64,000 nt of DNA from Treponema phagedenis (GCF_008153345.1 NZ_CP042818.1:1240001-1304000), one strand, 5' to 3'. Counted from the first letter of the stretch, positions 7,546 through 15,420 are shown. The notes: generated by a model not told the origin, from the letters alone. Numbers and translations: made by a program.

Positions 7546-7843
7546 CAAAATTGATAGAGTTATTCTTTTTATAAGAAGTCCAGTCGACATTGGTGCCGGC
7601 AGTATCGGCTTTTGGTTTTGTATCATCGGCAGTGCGATACGTGATTTCTTCCGTGCCTTGAGCGGTTTTGATGGTCACAGAGTTTTTTTGCTTTTTGTAA
7701 AAATCGTGCTCGTTGATAAAATCCTTGAGCTTTGTATTTTCCGCAACTATCGCATCGTACTCTTTTTGCATTTCAGTCGATACAAATTCGTTTAATGCCA
7801 AACCGAAAATCTCACCGAGAGTATCAAAAATATCATCTTTCAT
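7538..7843 (-). CDS. Hypothetical protein, 101 aa
   Basis: I do not recognise this protein. The ATG has a strong GAGGAGGG site. The N-terminal half is a likely amphipathic helix or coiled coil (FDTLGEIFGLALNEFV, then EMQKEYDAIVAENTKLKDFINEHDF, residues 5-50). The C-terminal half is polar and low-complexity and ends within the neighbouring repeat, so the last residues (about 85-101) may be repeat-encoded. A hairpin-leader repeat precedes its ribosome binding site. It sits in a row of small minus-strand genes whose shared role is unknown. Confidence 0.55.
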   Translation of the reverse strand: MKDDIFDTLGEIFGLALNEFVSTEMQKEYDAIVAENTKLKDFINEHDFYKKQKNSVTIKTAQGTEEITYRTADDTKPKADTAGTNVDWTSYKKNNSINFDV

Positions 7844-7869
7844 TGTTCCCTCCTCATAAAGGCTTTTGC

Positions 7870-7890
7870 AAAGAATTATGCAATTCCGAA
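7870..7890 (-). promoter_or_regulatory. RBS-proximal hairpin leader, copy A
   Basis: On the minus strand, CTTTTCGGAATTGCATAATTC folds as GGAATT/AATTC within A/T-rich flanks and leads into the GAGGAGGG site of the 101-residue protein. The same arrangement precedes a GTPase gene (11327-11364) and atpK (28471-28512). Confidence 0.5.
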
Positions 7891-7912
7891 AAGTTTTCAG
7901 CTGTGTATGTTT

Positions 7913-8140
7913 TTATTGCAACACGTGCTTACCCGTCGGCGAAGCAGAACAGCGTTCCCCGAAAGATGTTGTAAGCCGAGAGCCGACAGTTTTTGTTTCT
8001 CTTCCGCAATACACACACCGAATTCCGTCCGTCAAAAGAACATGCTTTTTGGTAGGACTGGGATCGCAGCGTTGTCCAAAAGAACTTGATAAAATACTAC
8101 CGACGGTTTTTACGTCTTTTCCGCAATAACGGCATTTCAT
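7913..8140 (-). CDS. Small protein with two tandem C-C-C-H zinc-finger units
   Basis: The 75-residue product is an internal duplication. Residues 1-37 and 38-75 each read CxYCG, then TVGSxLxxSFGxRC, then SPTxKHVL. Each unit offers three Cys and one His for one zinc. This resembles short bacterial proteins with repeated CxxCG...LT...C...GKH units of unknown function. I start at 8140 because AAGGAGGG is ideally placed there; the ORF stays open to 8227 without further support. No other domain, signal or membrane segment is visible. Confidence 0.65.
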   Translation of the reverse strand: MKCRYCGKDVKTVGSILSSSFGQRCDPSPTKKHVLLTDGIRCVYCGRETKTVGSRLTTSFGERCSASPTGKHVLQ

Positions 8141-8225
8141 TGGAATACCCTCCTTATAAAACAGTTGATTTGAGTGTGCGAATTGCCGCAGATTTTTGTT
8201 ACTCAATCCAAAATGGTTAGCATAC

Positions 8226-8258
8226 AAATAACCGCCTTGAAAAATACAGACGGTATTT
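8226..8258 (-). terminator. Post-stop hairpin after the acidic protein
   Basis: On the minus strand, AAATACCGTCTG pairs with AAGGCGGTTATTT around a short A/T-rich loop, beginning 12 bases after the stop. No clean T-run follows. It resembles the hairpin at 11380-11411. Confidence 0.5.
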
Positions 8259-8269
8259 GAGGCTAAATC

Positions 8270-8515
8270 TTACTCATCATTATTATCGTCCGCTTCTTCT
8301 TCTTCTTCTTCTTCTTCGCAGGCTTCACTGATAGCTTCATCAAGATCATTTAAAGCCTCTTCGATTTCTTCATTCAACTCATCGATAGCATCATTAATTT
8401 CATCAATGATTTTGTCAACAACCGCCTCGTCATCATCGATTAAATCATCATTGTTGTTGAAACACTCATCCTCTTGCGAACTCTGCGAAAATTGTAATTT
8501 CTCATCGTTTTCCAT
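8270..8515 (-). CDS. Highly acidic low-complexity protein, 81 aa
   Basis: The protein is dominated by D, E and N. A heptad-like helix (VVDKIIDEINDAIDELNEEIEEALNDLDEAISEA) is followed by a run of about nine Glu and a DDNNDE tail. I start at 8515 (MENDEKLQ) because GAAGGAGTG precedes it; an earlier in-frame start at 8581 has no site. There is no signal peptide. It could be a scaffold or inhibitor-like acidic peptide, but nothing in the sequence decides this. It sits directly downstream of the GTPase genes. Confidence 0.55.
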   Translation of the reverse strand: MENDEKLQFSQSSQEDECFNNNDDLIDDDEAVVDKIIDEINDAIDELNEEIEEALNDLDEAISEACEEEEEEEEADDNNDE

Positions 8516-8681
8516 ACTCTTCACTCCTTCATCTTGTGCAAGCTTTTCACCTGCAAAATAAAAAATACATAAGCGACACAACTGCGTTGATTATCGCCCG
8601 GAACTATAGTAATAATATAACACACCGACTACGACAAAGAGCGTCGCAGGTAATAAAAAAGTGAAAAGATTTTTTAGAATT

Positions 8682-9962
8682 TTAACCATTGAAAAACTCT
8701 CGTGATTTACTGCCTATTAGTTTCATTTCTTCAGCAGCCGTTTTTGCACTTACAACCGAACCCTTAGCAAAAAATGTAGTAGTAAAAGAACTGCTAATTT
8801 CTTGTACCATATCAAAAAAACTAAACCGGAGATCTTCCTCATAAAACAATGCTATTTTTTCATCTGCGGATTCTCTACTCAGTTTTTGTCCGCTTAACAC
8901 TGCTATAAACATTACTAACAGAACTCGCAGTGATGAAAGAATATCAGCCGCAGACATAGGTGATAAAGCGAGATGGCTAGACACGTCTGCAAAAATTTCA
9001 GTAATTTTTTCTGCTAAACTTTCTCTTACACGCAGAAACATAGAAAAGCTAATTTTAGAGGATTCGCTTTGTAAAGAATCCATAATCATTTCGCGCAGTA
9101 AATCAATATTATAACGATAATCTATTTTAAGATATTGCATTTGTTCCTTTTTTGATAAACCAATGAGTTTCTCCGATTTCAACGACCATTCAACTAATGC
9201 AGAGGTAGAAAGTATCGTTTTTACATTTAATGAATGTTCCCTAAAGAGTTTTTCTAATTGATTCTCCCTTTCTTTTATATTTGCCATTTTCCGTTTATTC
9301 TTTGTATATATTTTTGGATCACAAATAGAGGATGGTGTAAGTTTATCACATTGACTGCTAACTACAATAATGCTCGGTAATACTTTTTTAGTTTCGTACA
9401 TTTTTTCAGTAATGTTTTTTAAAAATGCTAACTTGCTATCAATATTGGTTCTATCATCTGCCTTTCTCACATAAACTATTGCATCGGGAGACATAGTATT
9501 AATGTCGTTGATTAGCTGATCTTCGGCTTTTGTTACAGGGGTTTTACTTTGCTCGGAAACTCCTCGCGTATCAAGAAATTCCCACAAAGTTTTTCCATCC
9601 TCATCTTTTATGTGGATATGCTCAGCATTTTTCGTACCGGCATGCACATCCGATTCTTGTACCGCATAATATCCCGCTATAGCATTTATTAAAGTACTTT
9701 TTCCTGCTCCGGAATCACCAATCAATACAAACCTTGGCGCTCTTTTATTTTTTACTTTTTGTATTAGCGTTTTTAACTCGGGAATATTAAATACTTTTCT
9801 TTTTATTTCTTCTAAGATTTCCTGAGGTAAAAAGTCAACACTATAGAAAAGATTTGTCATATTCTTATAGATGTCTTCAAAACTGCAGCTATTACCCACC
9901 ACTATTCCTTTTTGCGAGTATATCCAATTGAAAAGAAATCCCTGTATGTTGGTTCTATACAT
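8682..9962 (-). CDS. GTPase with degenerate DUF697-like C-terminal domain (paralog 2)
   Basis: This is a P-loop GTPase of the TRAFAC/Era-like type. G1 is GDSGAGKST (about residue 78), the G3-like motif is EFLDTRGVSEQ, and G4 is SSQCDKL in place of NKxD. It is closely similar to the gene upstream through about residue 290. The C-terminal hydrophobic segment (SPMSAADILSSLRVLLVMFIAVLSGQKLS) is kept, but the remainder is shortened and diverged compared with the paralog. The start is uncertain: the 9962 start has no ribosome binding site, whereas AAGGAATA precedes in-frame GTG codons at 9902/9899. A membrane-linked stress or remodelling role is inference. Confidence 0.72.
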   Translation of the reverse strand: MYRTNIQGFLFNWIYSQKGIVVGNSCSFEDIYKNMTNLFYSVDFLPQEILEEIKRKVFNIPELKTLIQKVKNKRAPRFVLIGDSGAGKSTLINAIAGYYAVQESDVHAGTKNAEHIHIKDEDGKTLWEFLDTRGVSEQSKTPVTKAEDQLINDINTMSPDAIVYVRKADDRTNIDSKLAFLKNITEKMYETKKVLPSIIVVSSQCDKLTPSSICDPKIYTKNKRKMANIKERENQLEKLFREHSLNVKTILSTSALVEWSLKSEKLIGLSKKEQMQYLKIDYRYNIDLLREMIMDSLQSESSKISFSMFLRVRESLAEKITEIFADVSSHLALSPMSAADILSSLRVLLVMFIAVLSGQKLSRESADEKIALFYEEDLRFSFFDMVQEISSSFTTTFFAKGSVVSAKTAAEEMKLIGSKSREFFNG

Positions 9963-10019
9963 AAATTAATTTTCTTTACAAGTTTATGGATTAGGCAAGA
10001 TCTTGCCTAATCCACATAA

Positions 10020-11312
10020 TTATTGGTTACTCAGTTCTTTGATTTTAATTCCTTCAATGTAATACCGTCGAGCTGCTTCACCTATCATTTCAGTTCCGGC
10101 AGTGGCTATCGCAGCACTTACTCCTGAGCCGGCACCGGGGAATACCAAGTTTAAAAATTTACTTGCCTGTTGCGCTGCAGTTCGTAACCCAAAGCCTATA
10201 GCACCTACTCCGCCAAGTGAAGTTACTACTTCAGCAGCAGATTGCATACTCAGTTTTCTGCCACTCAATGCCGCAATTATCATTACTAATACAGCTTGCA
10301 ACGTACAAAGGATAACAATATCGCTCACAGGAATAGGCGTTAGGGCAACTGTAGCAGAAACAGCTGCAAAAGAATGTGTAAATTTCTTCGCTAATCCGTT
10401 TAAAACAGATTTCACATTACGAGCTACCGCAAGCCCAATTTTTGCATTTTCATCTTCCAAAGAATCCATAATCACATCCATTAACTGATCAATATTATAC
10501 CTGTAATCAGTAATACAGTGCTGCATATGTTCTTCTATTGGCAACTGTTTTAATTCTTCATAGGGTAAATCCCATTCCATCGATGAAGAAACGGACAGAA
10601 TTGCTTTGAATTTGAGTTGATGCTTTTCAAATAGCTCTTTTAACTGAATTTCTCTCTCACGAATATTTGCCATTTTCCGTTCATTTTTTGTATATGCTTT
10701 AGGATCTACTTGAGATGATGGAGCAAGTTTATCACATTGACTGCTCACCACAAAAATGCTTGGCGGTACTTTTCTGTTTTTTTTCATTTCTTCAGTAGTC
10801 TTTTTTAAAAACTCCAATTTACTATCAATTTCAGTTCTGTCATCTGCTTTTCTTACATAAATTACTGCATCAGGAGACATGGAATTAATTTCATCAATGA
10901 GCTGATCCTCTGCACTTTTTTCACTGCATTCGCTCTGTTCCGAAACACCGCGGGTATCAAGAAATTCCCAGATTATATTTCCGGTTTCGTCTTTTATCGG
11001 AATATACTCAGCACTCTTTGTTCCCCTATAAACATCTGATTCATCTACGGCATAGTGTCCCACAATTGCATTTATCAAAGTACTTTTTCCTGCGCCGGAA
11101 TCTCCGATCAATACAAAACGCGGCGGCCTCCGGTCCCTTACTCCCTCCATCAATTTTTTTAACTCTTGATCATTTAGTATTGCATCTTTTAATTTTTTTG
11201 TTATCGGCTCAGGTAATACATTAATAGAATCAAAAATGCTTGATATATTTTCGTAAATTTTAAATATATCATCTAGATTGTTGTTAATCCTTTTTATTGG
11301 TAGATTATCCAT
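10020..11312 (-). CDS. GTPase with C-terminal DUF697-like membrane domain (paralog 1)
   Basis: The protein has 430 residues. G1 GDSGAGKST lies at about residue 69, WEFLDTRGVSEQ is the G3-like region, and SSQCDKL is the G4-like region. From about residue 310 hydrophobic helices follow (LTPIPVSDIVILCTLQAVLVMIIAALSG, GAIGFGLRTAAQQ, FPGAGSGVSAAIATAGTEMIG), which is the pattern of DUF697 domains attached to Era/HSR1-type GTPases. AGGAG is seven bases ahead of the ATG and follows a hairpin leader. The next genes upstream encode stand-alone versions of the same hydrophobic domain. I infer a membrane-associated GTPase working with those small proteins; no function is known to me. Confidence 0.75.
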   Translation of the reverse strand: MDNLPIKRINNNLDDIFKIYENISSIFDSINVLPEPITKKLKDAILNDQELKKLMEGVRDRRPPRFVLIGDSGAGKSTLINAIVGHYAVDESDVYRGTKSAEYIPIKDETGNIIWEFLDTRGVSEQSECSEKSAEDQLIDEINSMSPDAVIYVRKADDRTEIDSKLEFLKKTTEEMKKNRKVPPSIFVVSSQCDKLAPSSQVDPKAYTKNERKMANIREREIQLKELFEKHQLKFKAILSVSSSMEWDLPYEELKQLPIEEHMQHCITDYRYNIDQLMDVIMDSLEDENAKIGLAVARNVKSVLNGLAKKFTHSFAAVSATVALTPIPVSDIVILCTLQAVLVMIIAALSGRKLSMQSAAEVVTSLGGVGAIGFGLRTAAQQASKFLNLVFPGAGSGVSAAIATAGTEMIGEAARRYYIEGIKIKELSNQ

Positions 11313-11326
11313 CTTTCATCTCCTAT

Positions 11327-11364
11327 AAAAACTTTTAAGGAATTATGAAATTCCGAAAAAGTTT
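11327..11364 (-). promoter_or_regulatory. RBS-proximal hairpin leader, copy B
   Basis: On the minus strand, AAACTTTTTCGGAATTT and AAATTCC-type arms fold as a long A/T-rich hairpin (AAACTTTTT..GGAATT / AATTCC..AAAAGTTTTT). It ends directly at TATAGGAG, the ribosome binding site of GTPase paralog 1. Confidence 0.6.
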
Positions 11365-11379
11365 GATCCATGCTTTTAC

Positions 11380-11411
11380 AAACAACCGCCTGAAAATGTA
11401 GACGGTTGTTT
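11380..11411 (-). terminator. Post-stop hairpin after the glycine-zipper gene
   Basis: AAACAACCGCCT (11380-11391) and AGACGGTTGTTT (11400-11411) form a 12-base stem with one mismatch and an eight-base loop, just after the stop at 11417. The tail is not T-rich, so it may be a processing or stabilising stem. Confidence 0.6.
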
Positions 11412-11416
11412 GAAAT

Positions 11417-11635
11417 TTACTGACCGTCATTAATTGTTTTAATTATAACGCATGCGCTACCTACAGCACCGCCAATGCCGGCACCTATTACAGAACCGAT
11501 ACCGGGAGCAATTGCGCTCCCTATAAACGCACCGGCTGCAGCACTGCCTCCAATTACTCCGACAGCCTTTGCCCCTTCACTATCAATTGGCGGAAGGTTG
11601 CTACCTCCACCATTATCCGGCAAATTTTCAGACAT
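11417..11635 (-). CDS. Glycine-zipper small membrane protein, 72 aa
   Basis: Residues 24-64 (AVGVIGGSAAAGAFIGSAIAPGIGSVIGAGIGGAVGSA) are a dense GxxxG/GxxxA pattern typical of glycine-zipper membrane-inserting segments. The N-terminal 23 residues are polar (NLPDNGGGSNLPP). AGGAGG precedes the ATG. Such sequences occur in pore-forming, toxin-like and membrane-tether peptides, so toxicity is possible but not shown. It lies between the GTPase genes and the small DUF697-like genes, which suggests that all of them act at the membrane. Confidence 0.6.
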   Translation of the reverse strand: MSENLPDNGGGSNLPPIDSEGAKAVGVIGGSAAAGAFIGSAIAPGIGSVIGAGIGGAVGSACVIIKTINDGQ

Positions 11636-11718
11636 AATTTTACCTCCTGGTAATTTTTTTGCAGCAAATATGTATTAAAGAACTTCTAAAAGAATTTTTA
11701 GAGGTTCCCCTAAAATAT

Positions 11719-11757
11719 ATTTCTGTAAACCGCCGCTGCTTACCGACTTACAGAAAT
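11719..11757 (-). terminator. Hairpin downstream of the small DUF697-like gene
   Basis: ATTTCTGTAA (11719-11728) and TTACAGAAAT (11748-11757) form a perfect ten-base stem between the 128-residue protein and the glycine-zipper gene. Confidence 0.5.
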
Positions 11758-11815
11758 ATTTGGCATAAATCTTTTAAAAACTAATCGGGTTTATATAATT
11801 ATTTGAATGGTATTG

Positions 11816-12202
11816 CTATTCTTTACTTTTTTTAGCAAAATCATTTGCAATAACCCAACCGATTGTTTCCGTAACACCTGCCGCAGTTGAAGCATTTATC
11901 ACATTACCTATACCGGGTATCCAACCCACTAAAACCTGTGATATTCCGCGCCCTATAGTAGCTGCAGTTGCAGTACCCAAAGTAGATTTTGCTGCACTTT
12001 CTGACAGTTCAATTCCAAAAACGCCCCCCAACGATATAATCATTCCAACTTGAATCAGAATTATTGCCAGATGATCTGCAACGGGTAGTTGGGCAAGTCC
12101 CGCTCCTACCCCGGCAGCCGCAGCTGCTGCAGCATGAATAATTGCGTGGCACTTTACAGCTTCTTCATCGGTCATGCCTTTTGCTCCTTTTTCTTCTGCC
12201 AT
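11816..12202 (-). CDS. Stand-alone DUF697-like small membrane protein, 128 aa
   Basis: After a short polar start (MAEEKGAKGMTDEEAVKCHAIIHAA) the protein is hydrophobic. It has an Ala/Gly helix, then HLAIILIQVGMIISLGGVFGIEL, then GRGISQVLVGWIPGIGNVINASTAAGVTETIGWVIANDF. This last stretch matches the terminal part of DUF697-type domains, which the neighbouring GTPases carry fused. I start at 12202 because GAAGGAG lies nine bases ahead; the earlier starts at 12241 and 12211 are badly spaced. Probably a membrane partner of the GTPases (inference from shared domain and adjacency). Confidence 0.62.
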   Translation of the reverse strand: MAEEKGAKGMTDEEAVKCHAIIHAAAAAAAGVGAGLAQLPVADHLAIILIQVGMIISLGGVFGIELSESAAKSTLGTATAATIGRGISQVLVGWIPGIGNVINASTAAGVTETIGWVIANDFAKKSKE

Positions 12203-12300
12203 CTTCCTCATCTCCTTCTCGCAAGCTTTCCACGCTTGCAAAATAAAATATATTTAATCGCCGCATGCGCGTTGATTACAAAATTGTTGTGATACCCCAT

Positions 12301-12613
12301 TTATAGTTTATTAGTATCGTTATCACATTCTTGTCCGATCTTCTTCCCGCTAAAATCTTTAGCAATCTCCCATCCAATCATCTCCGTAATGCCGGCAGCG
12401 GTTACGGCATTCATTATATTCCCAATGCCCGGAAGCCAGCCTACCAAAACCTGAGATATTCCGCGCCCTACGAAGGTTGCGATTGCAGCTGCTAAAAGAG
12501 CCATTGCGGCAGATTTTGTCAGCTCAATATCAAAAGCTTTGCCTAAAGCCATAATCATCCCCAGCTGAATCGGAACTATTACCGCATTATCCGAACTGGA
12601 AGGATATAATAAA
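12301..12613 (-). pseudogene. Second DUF697-like small protein, 5' end removed by the IS
   Basis: SSDNAVIVPIQLGMIMALGKAFDIEL and GRGISQVLVGWLPGIGNIMNAVTAAGITEMIGWEIAKDF align along their length with the neighbouring 128-residue protein. The first 45 or so residues are absent: upstream of SSSDN the frame runs into the left end of the IS3-family element (boundary near 12614). The visible ATG at 12624 lies inside the IS, so any product would be hybrid. The gene was probably a functional duplicate before the insertion. Confidence 0.7.
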
Positions 12614-12667
12614 AGTACAGTCAAAAAAGCCCCTAAGGTATATAATAGGGAATAGTAGGAGGATACT

Positions 12668-12949
12668 ATGCGACGTTATAGTCAAGAATTTAAACAGCAG
12701 GCATTACAAATGTCTGATGAAATCGGCACAAGAGAAGCAGCGAAGAATCTCGGTATTTCATACGGGACGCTGACCGATTGGCGAAAAACGAAAAATCGCT
12801 ATAAAGCAAGCGACGGAGCTGCAACGGCAAAAGCTATCGTTTTGGATGAGCGAGAGAGACAGCTCCAACGCGAAATCAAAGAGCTCAAAGAAGCCAACGA
12901 AATCTTGCAAGGCGCACTCGCTTTTTTCGTGAAGGGCTGGAAGAAGTGA
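12668..12949 (+). CDS. IS3-family transposase OrfA
   Basis: The 93-residue protein starts with a helix-turn-helix (RRYSQEFKQQALQMSDEIGTREAAKNLGISYGTLTDW). A leucine-zipper-like helix (ERQLQREIKELKEANEILQGAL) follows for oligomerisation. AGGAGG precedes the ATG. Near its end the heptamer TTTTTTC (12922-12928) is phased T-TTT-TTC in the orfA frame. A -1 shift there reads REGLEEVKK straight into OrfB, giving the fused OrfAB transposase expected in this family. Confidence 0.88.
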   Translation: MRRYSQEFKQQALQMSDEIGTREAAKNLGISYGTLTDWRKTKNRYKASDGAATAKAIVLDERERQLQREIKELKEANEILQGALAFFVKGWKK

Positions 12950-13863
12950 AAAAAAGCACTATCTTTGCATATATTTTTTACACGTATGAAAATGCCGACG
13001 GCAAAAAAAGCCATCCGGTTTTGTCGATATGCAAAGCGTTAGGCGTCAGCGAAAGAGGCTATTACAAATGGAAACAAAATCGTAATAAACCGAAACGCTG
13101 GCAGCTTCTTCTGGCCGAAATACATAAGATTATCGAGGAAGATTATTACAATGATAATTATGGCGTTGTGCGAATGGTGAGCGCTCTTAAGCAGCGAGGC
13201 AATCCCAAGTCGTATGCGACGGTACGAAATGCCATGAAAAAGGGAAATCTCCTGCATGAAAGCCGCAGAAGTCCTGACGGACTTACCAAAGCGGATAAAA
13301 AAGCGCAACGACCTGAAAATTTAGTAAAGCGAAACTTTTATGCATCAGAACCGGATACACTCTACTTCACGGACATAACAGAAGTTCCCTGCGCTGACGG
13401 AAAATTATACATCTGTCCGATGTTCGATGCCTGCGGCGGAGAGATTGTCTCGCTTGCGATGGATAGTAATATGAAAAAAGAGTTGTGCATACGAGCACTA
13501 ACCGAAGCGTTTGAAATGAGGCAGCCTGGAGCCGGAGTCATAGTTCACAGTGATGCCGGAAGCCAATTTACAAGCATAGCGTATAAACAAACGCTTGGAA
13601 AATTCAAAGCTATCCAAAGCATGAGTGATGTTGGAAAATGTTATGACAATGCGCGCATGGAAAGTTTTTTTGCAACACTAAAGAAAGAACTTTTATATAG
13701 AATAGATACAACAAAGATGATGCGGGAACAAGTGAAAACGCTTGTATGGCAATACACCATGGTCTATTACAACCGGAAAAGAATCAGTACGGTTAATGAG
13801 GATGGCTTACCGCCGACATTGTATCGGCTGAAAGTCACAAAGAAAAAGAATGTAGTGGCTTGA
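12946..13863 (+). CDS. IS3-family transposase OrfB (DDE integrase domain)
   Basis: The frame starts at a GTG overlapping the orfA stop by four bases. An N-terminal HTH_21-like region (VSERGYYKWKQ, YNDNYGVVRMVSAL) precedes an rve-type catalytic core. The core shows the three acidic residues: D in YFTDITEVP, D in HSDAGSQF and E in NARMESFFATLKKE. The frame is intact, so the element may be active. In this family the catalytic protein is normally the OrfAB frameshift product. Confidence 0.9.
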   Translation: MKKSTIFAYIFYTYENADGKKSHPVLSICKALGVSERGYYKWKQNRNKPKRWQLLLAEIHKIIEEDYYNDNYGVVRMVSALKQRGNPKSYATVRNAMKKGNLLHESRRSPDGLTKADKKAQRPENLVKRNFYASEPDTLYFTDITEVPCADGKLYICPMFDACGGEIVSLAMDSNMKKELCIRALTEAFEMRQPGAGVIVHSDAGSQFTSIAYKQTLGKFKAIQSMSDVGKCYDNARMESFFATLKKELLYRIDTTKMMREQVKTLVWQYTMVYYNRKRISTVNEDGLPPTLYRLKVTKKKNVVA

Positions 13864-13894
13864 ACATACATTTAGGGGATAAAAATACTGAACT

Positions 13895-14741
13895 GATATT
13901 GACATTTCCATATAATGTCCTCATCTTCTCAAGCTCCGCCCGCACCTCGTCAATCAGCTCCTGCGGCTCCAGTACTTGCACGGTTGCACCTTGCCCTAAG
14001 ACAAAGCGTTTTATTTCTTCAAGCTGGGTAGTTTTAAAACTTACTTCAACTGTTTTATCATCGTGCACGGTTACTGTTTGCTCCTTGCTCCACATGCGCT
14101 CTTCGGCAAAAACGCCTACCTCATTCGAAAATAAAAGCCGCACGGTAAAGGGTTCGCGCTTGGTAAGCCACACGCCGATATTTTTGTCAATGTATTTTTC
14201 GGGATTAAAATCAGCAGGCATTTCAAATTGCTCTGTTTCAAAAAGATGTAAATCTTTTATTCGACTAAAAGAAAAAATGCGCAGGTCGTTTTTATTGCGG
14301 CAAAAGCCCATAACATACCACGCTCCTCTTTGGCAAATAATGTGATAGGGATTTATCTTGCGCTTTTCATACGAGTCCGTTTTTAAGCTGCGATATGAAA
14401 AGCCTATCGGCATACGCAGCTTGACCGCAGTGAACACGGAAGAAAAGGTTTGATGATTAATATCCGGAGCGGGGTCTGCAATAAAGGTAACGGAATTATC
14501 AAGCCAACAAGAATCAATCAGAACAGACTTCTCTGGCAATGTTGCAAATATCTTTTCAAACACGCCTTGCAATCGGAGCCTTATACATATACCGCATAAA
14601 TTCAATATCGCGTTGTATTGTCCGCGTGCTTACATCAAGCTCTTCAGCCAGCGTTGTAATTTCAGGATATGTCTTTGTACGGAGTGCTTCATCGATTTGC
14701 AAAAGCCGCCAAAAACGCATTCTTCCTTCTTTCCTATCCAT
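13895..14741 (-). pseudogene. WYL-domain transcriptional regulator, broken
   Basis: An N-terminal HTH_11 (LRTKTYPEITTLAEELDVSTRTIQRDIEFMRYMYKAPIA) is encoded in one frame up to about 14558. The rest continues in another frame from QGVFEKIFATLPEKS. The missing residues that normally join these parts indicate an internal deletion with frameshift near 14560. The C-terminal WYL part is well preserved (WYVMGFCRNKNDLRIFSFSRIKDL). Its last residues, from about VNIS onward, are replaced by the IS end. It would have been a YafY-type ligand- or nucleic-acid-sensing repressor, possibly of the accessory genes downstream. Now probably non-functional. Confidence 0.75.
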
Positions 14742-15127
14742 ACTCATACTATACCACACCCGCAACGACAACCTGATTCGTTGCAACAAAAAAGATACGG
14801 AAAATTCGAATTTTTACAGCTTTTTTTATTTGAGAGATACTTATTTTTGCTTCGTTGAGTTTTTTCGAGAGTAAAGCTATTTTTAAATAACGAGATACTG
14901 TGTGTGTTTGTGTGTTTGTGTAGCAACAACTGTGCCAAACCTAAAACACCGTCGACAATAACGCGGTAAAAAGAAAATTTGATTAGGTCCGTTCGATTAG
15001 TTCTCATTCACCATTTCCTCATCGATATACACTATCTAGTATAATTATTTCTTTAAAAAGTGCAAGATGTATATTCCGAAATTCAAACACTTTTTATCGT
15101 ATTATGATACAAATCTTGAGCACTTTT
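14742..15127. other. Intergenic, no gene supported
   Basis: The 5' region of the broken regulator is AT-rich. A GT repeat (TGTGTGTTTGTGTGTTTGTG at about 14899) is visible. A minus-strand frame of 87 codons at 14744-15007 has no ribosome binding site and an unlikely composition. Confidence 0.5.
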
Positions 15128-15420
15128 TTCACACAAATATTTTATAATAAAAAGAGCTCAGGTTTGATTTTGCCGTCCGTGGTAAAATCAAACCCACGCG
15201 TTTTAAAGCTTCTATTATAAAAAGACATAAAAAGAGCCCGACACGGCACAACGGCAGGCAAACTTACCATAGGCAAAATGTAGCGCTCGAATTTTGCCTG
15301 CCAAATTTTGATACGGCAGGCAAAACATCATTTCCGTGCGAGTTTTAAAGCCTTGTAAATAGTCTTACTTTAAAACATCGCTGCGCGTGGAACCACGGGC
15401 GTCAAGCCTTCATTTCTGCC
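15128..15420. repeat. Dispersed intergenic repeat, copy 4
   Basis: AAATATTTTATAATAAAAAGAG leads into a hairpin (15161-15194; arms GGTTTGATTTTGCC and GGTAAAATCAAACC). AAAGAGCCCGACACGGC follows, then a degenerate GTTTTAAAGC/ACTTTAAAAC stem (15342-15376) and CGCGTGGAACCACGG. This copy lies upstream of the divergent ptsN gene, unlike most copies, which are downstream of genes. Confidence 0.7.

Larger units (their letters stand above)
12614..13894 (+). mobile_element. IS3-family insertion sequence (about 1.28 kb)
   Basis: Imperfect terminal inverted repeats are visible: 12614-12637 and the complement of 13871-13894 share AGTnCAGT at the outer end and CCCCTAA inside. Between them lie orfA, overlapping orfB and a slippery TTTTTTC. 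I could not find a convincing target-site duplication, which may mean the insertion was followed by a deletion. The element separates the 3' end of a WYL regulator from the 5' end of a DUF697-like gene and damages both. Confidence 0.82.

Noticed and set aside
12945-12957. A-run at the orfA stop as the frameshift site
   Set aside because: The A-run lies at and after the stop codon of orfA, while TTTTTTC upstream is correctly phased and leaves an open shifted frame.
12600-13900. Target-site duplication for the IS
   Set aside because: Several short matches exist near the ends (for example GATAT) but none is directly adjacent to both inverted repeats.
14744-15007. Minus-strand frame of 87 codons upstream of the WYL pseudogene
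   Set aside because: No Shine-Dalgarno, unusual composition and overlap with the regulator start make it unlikely.
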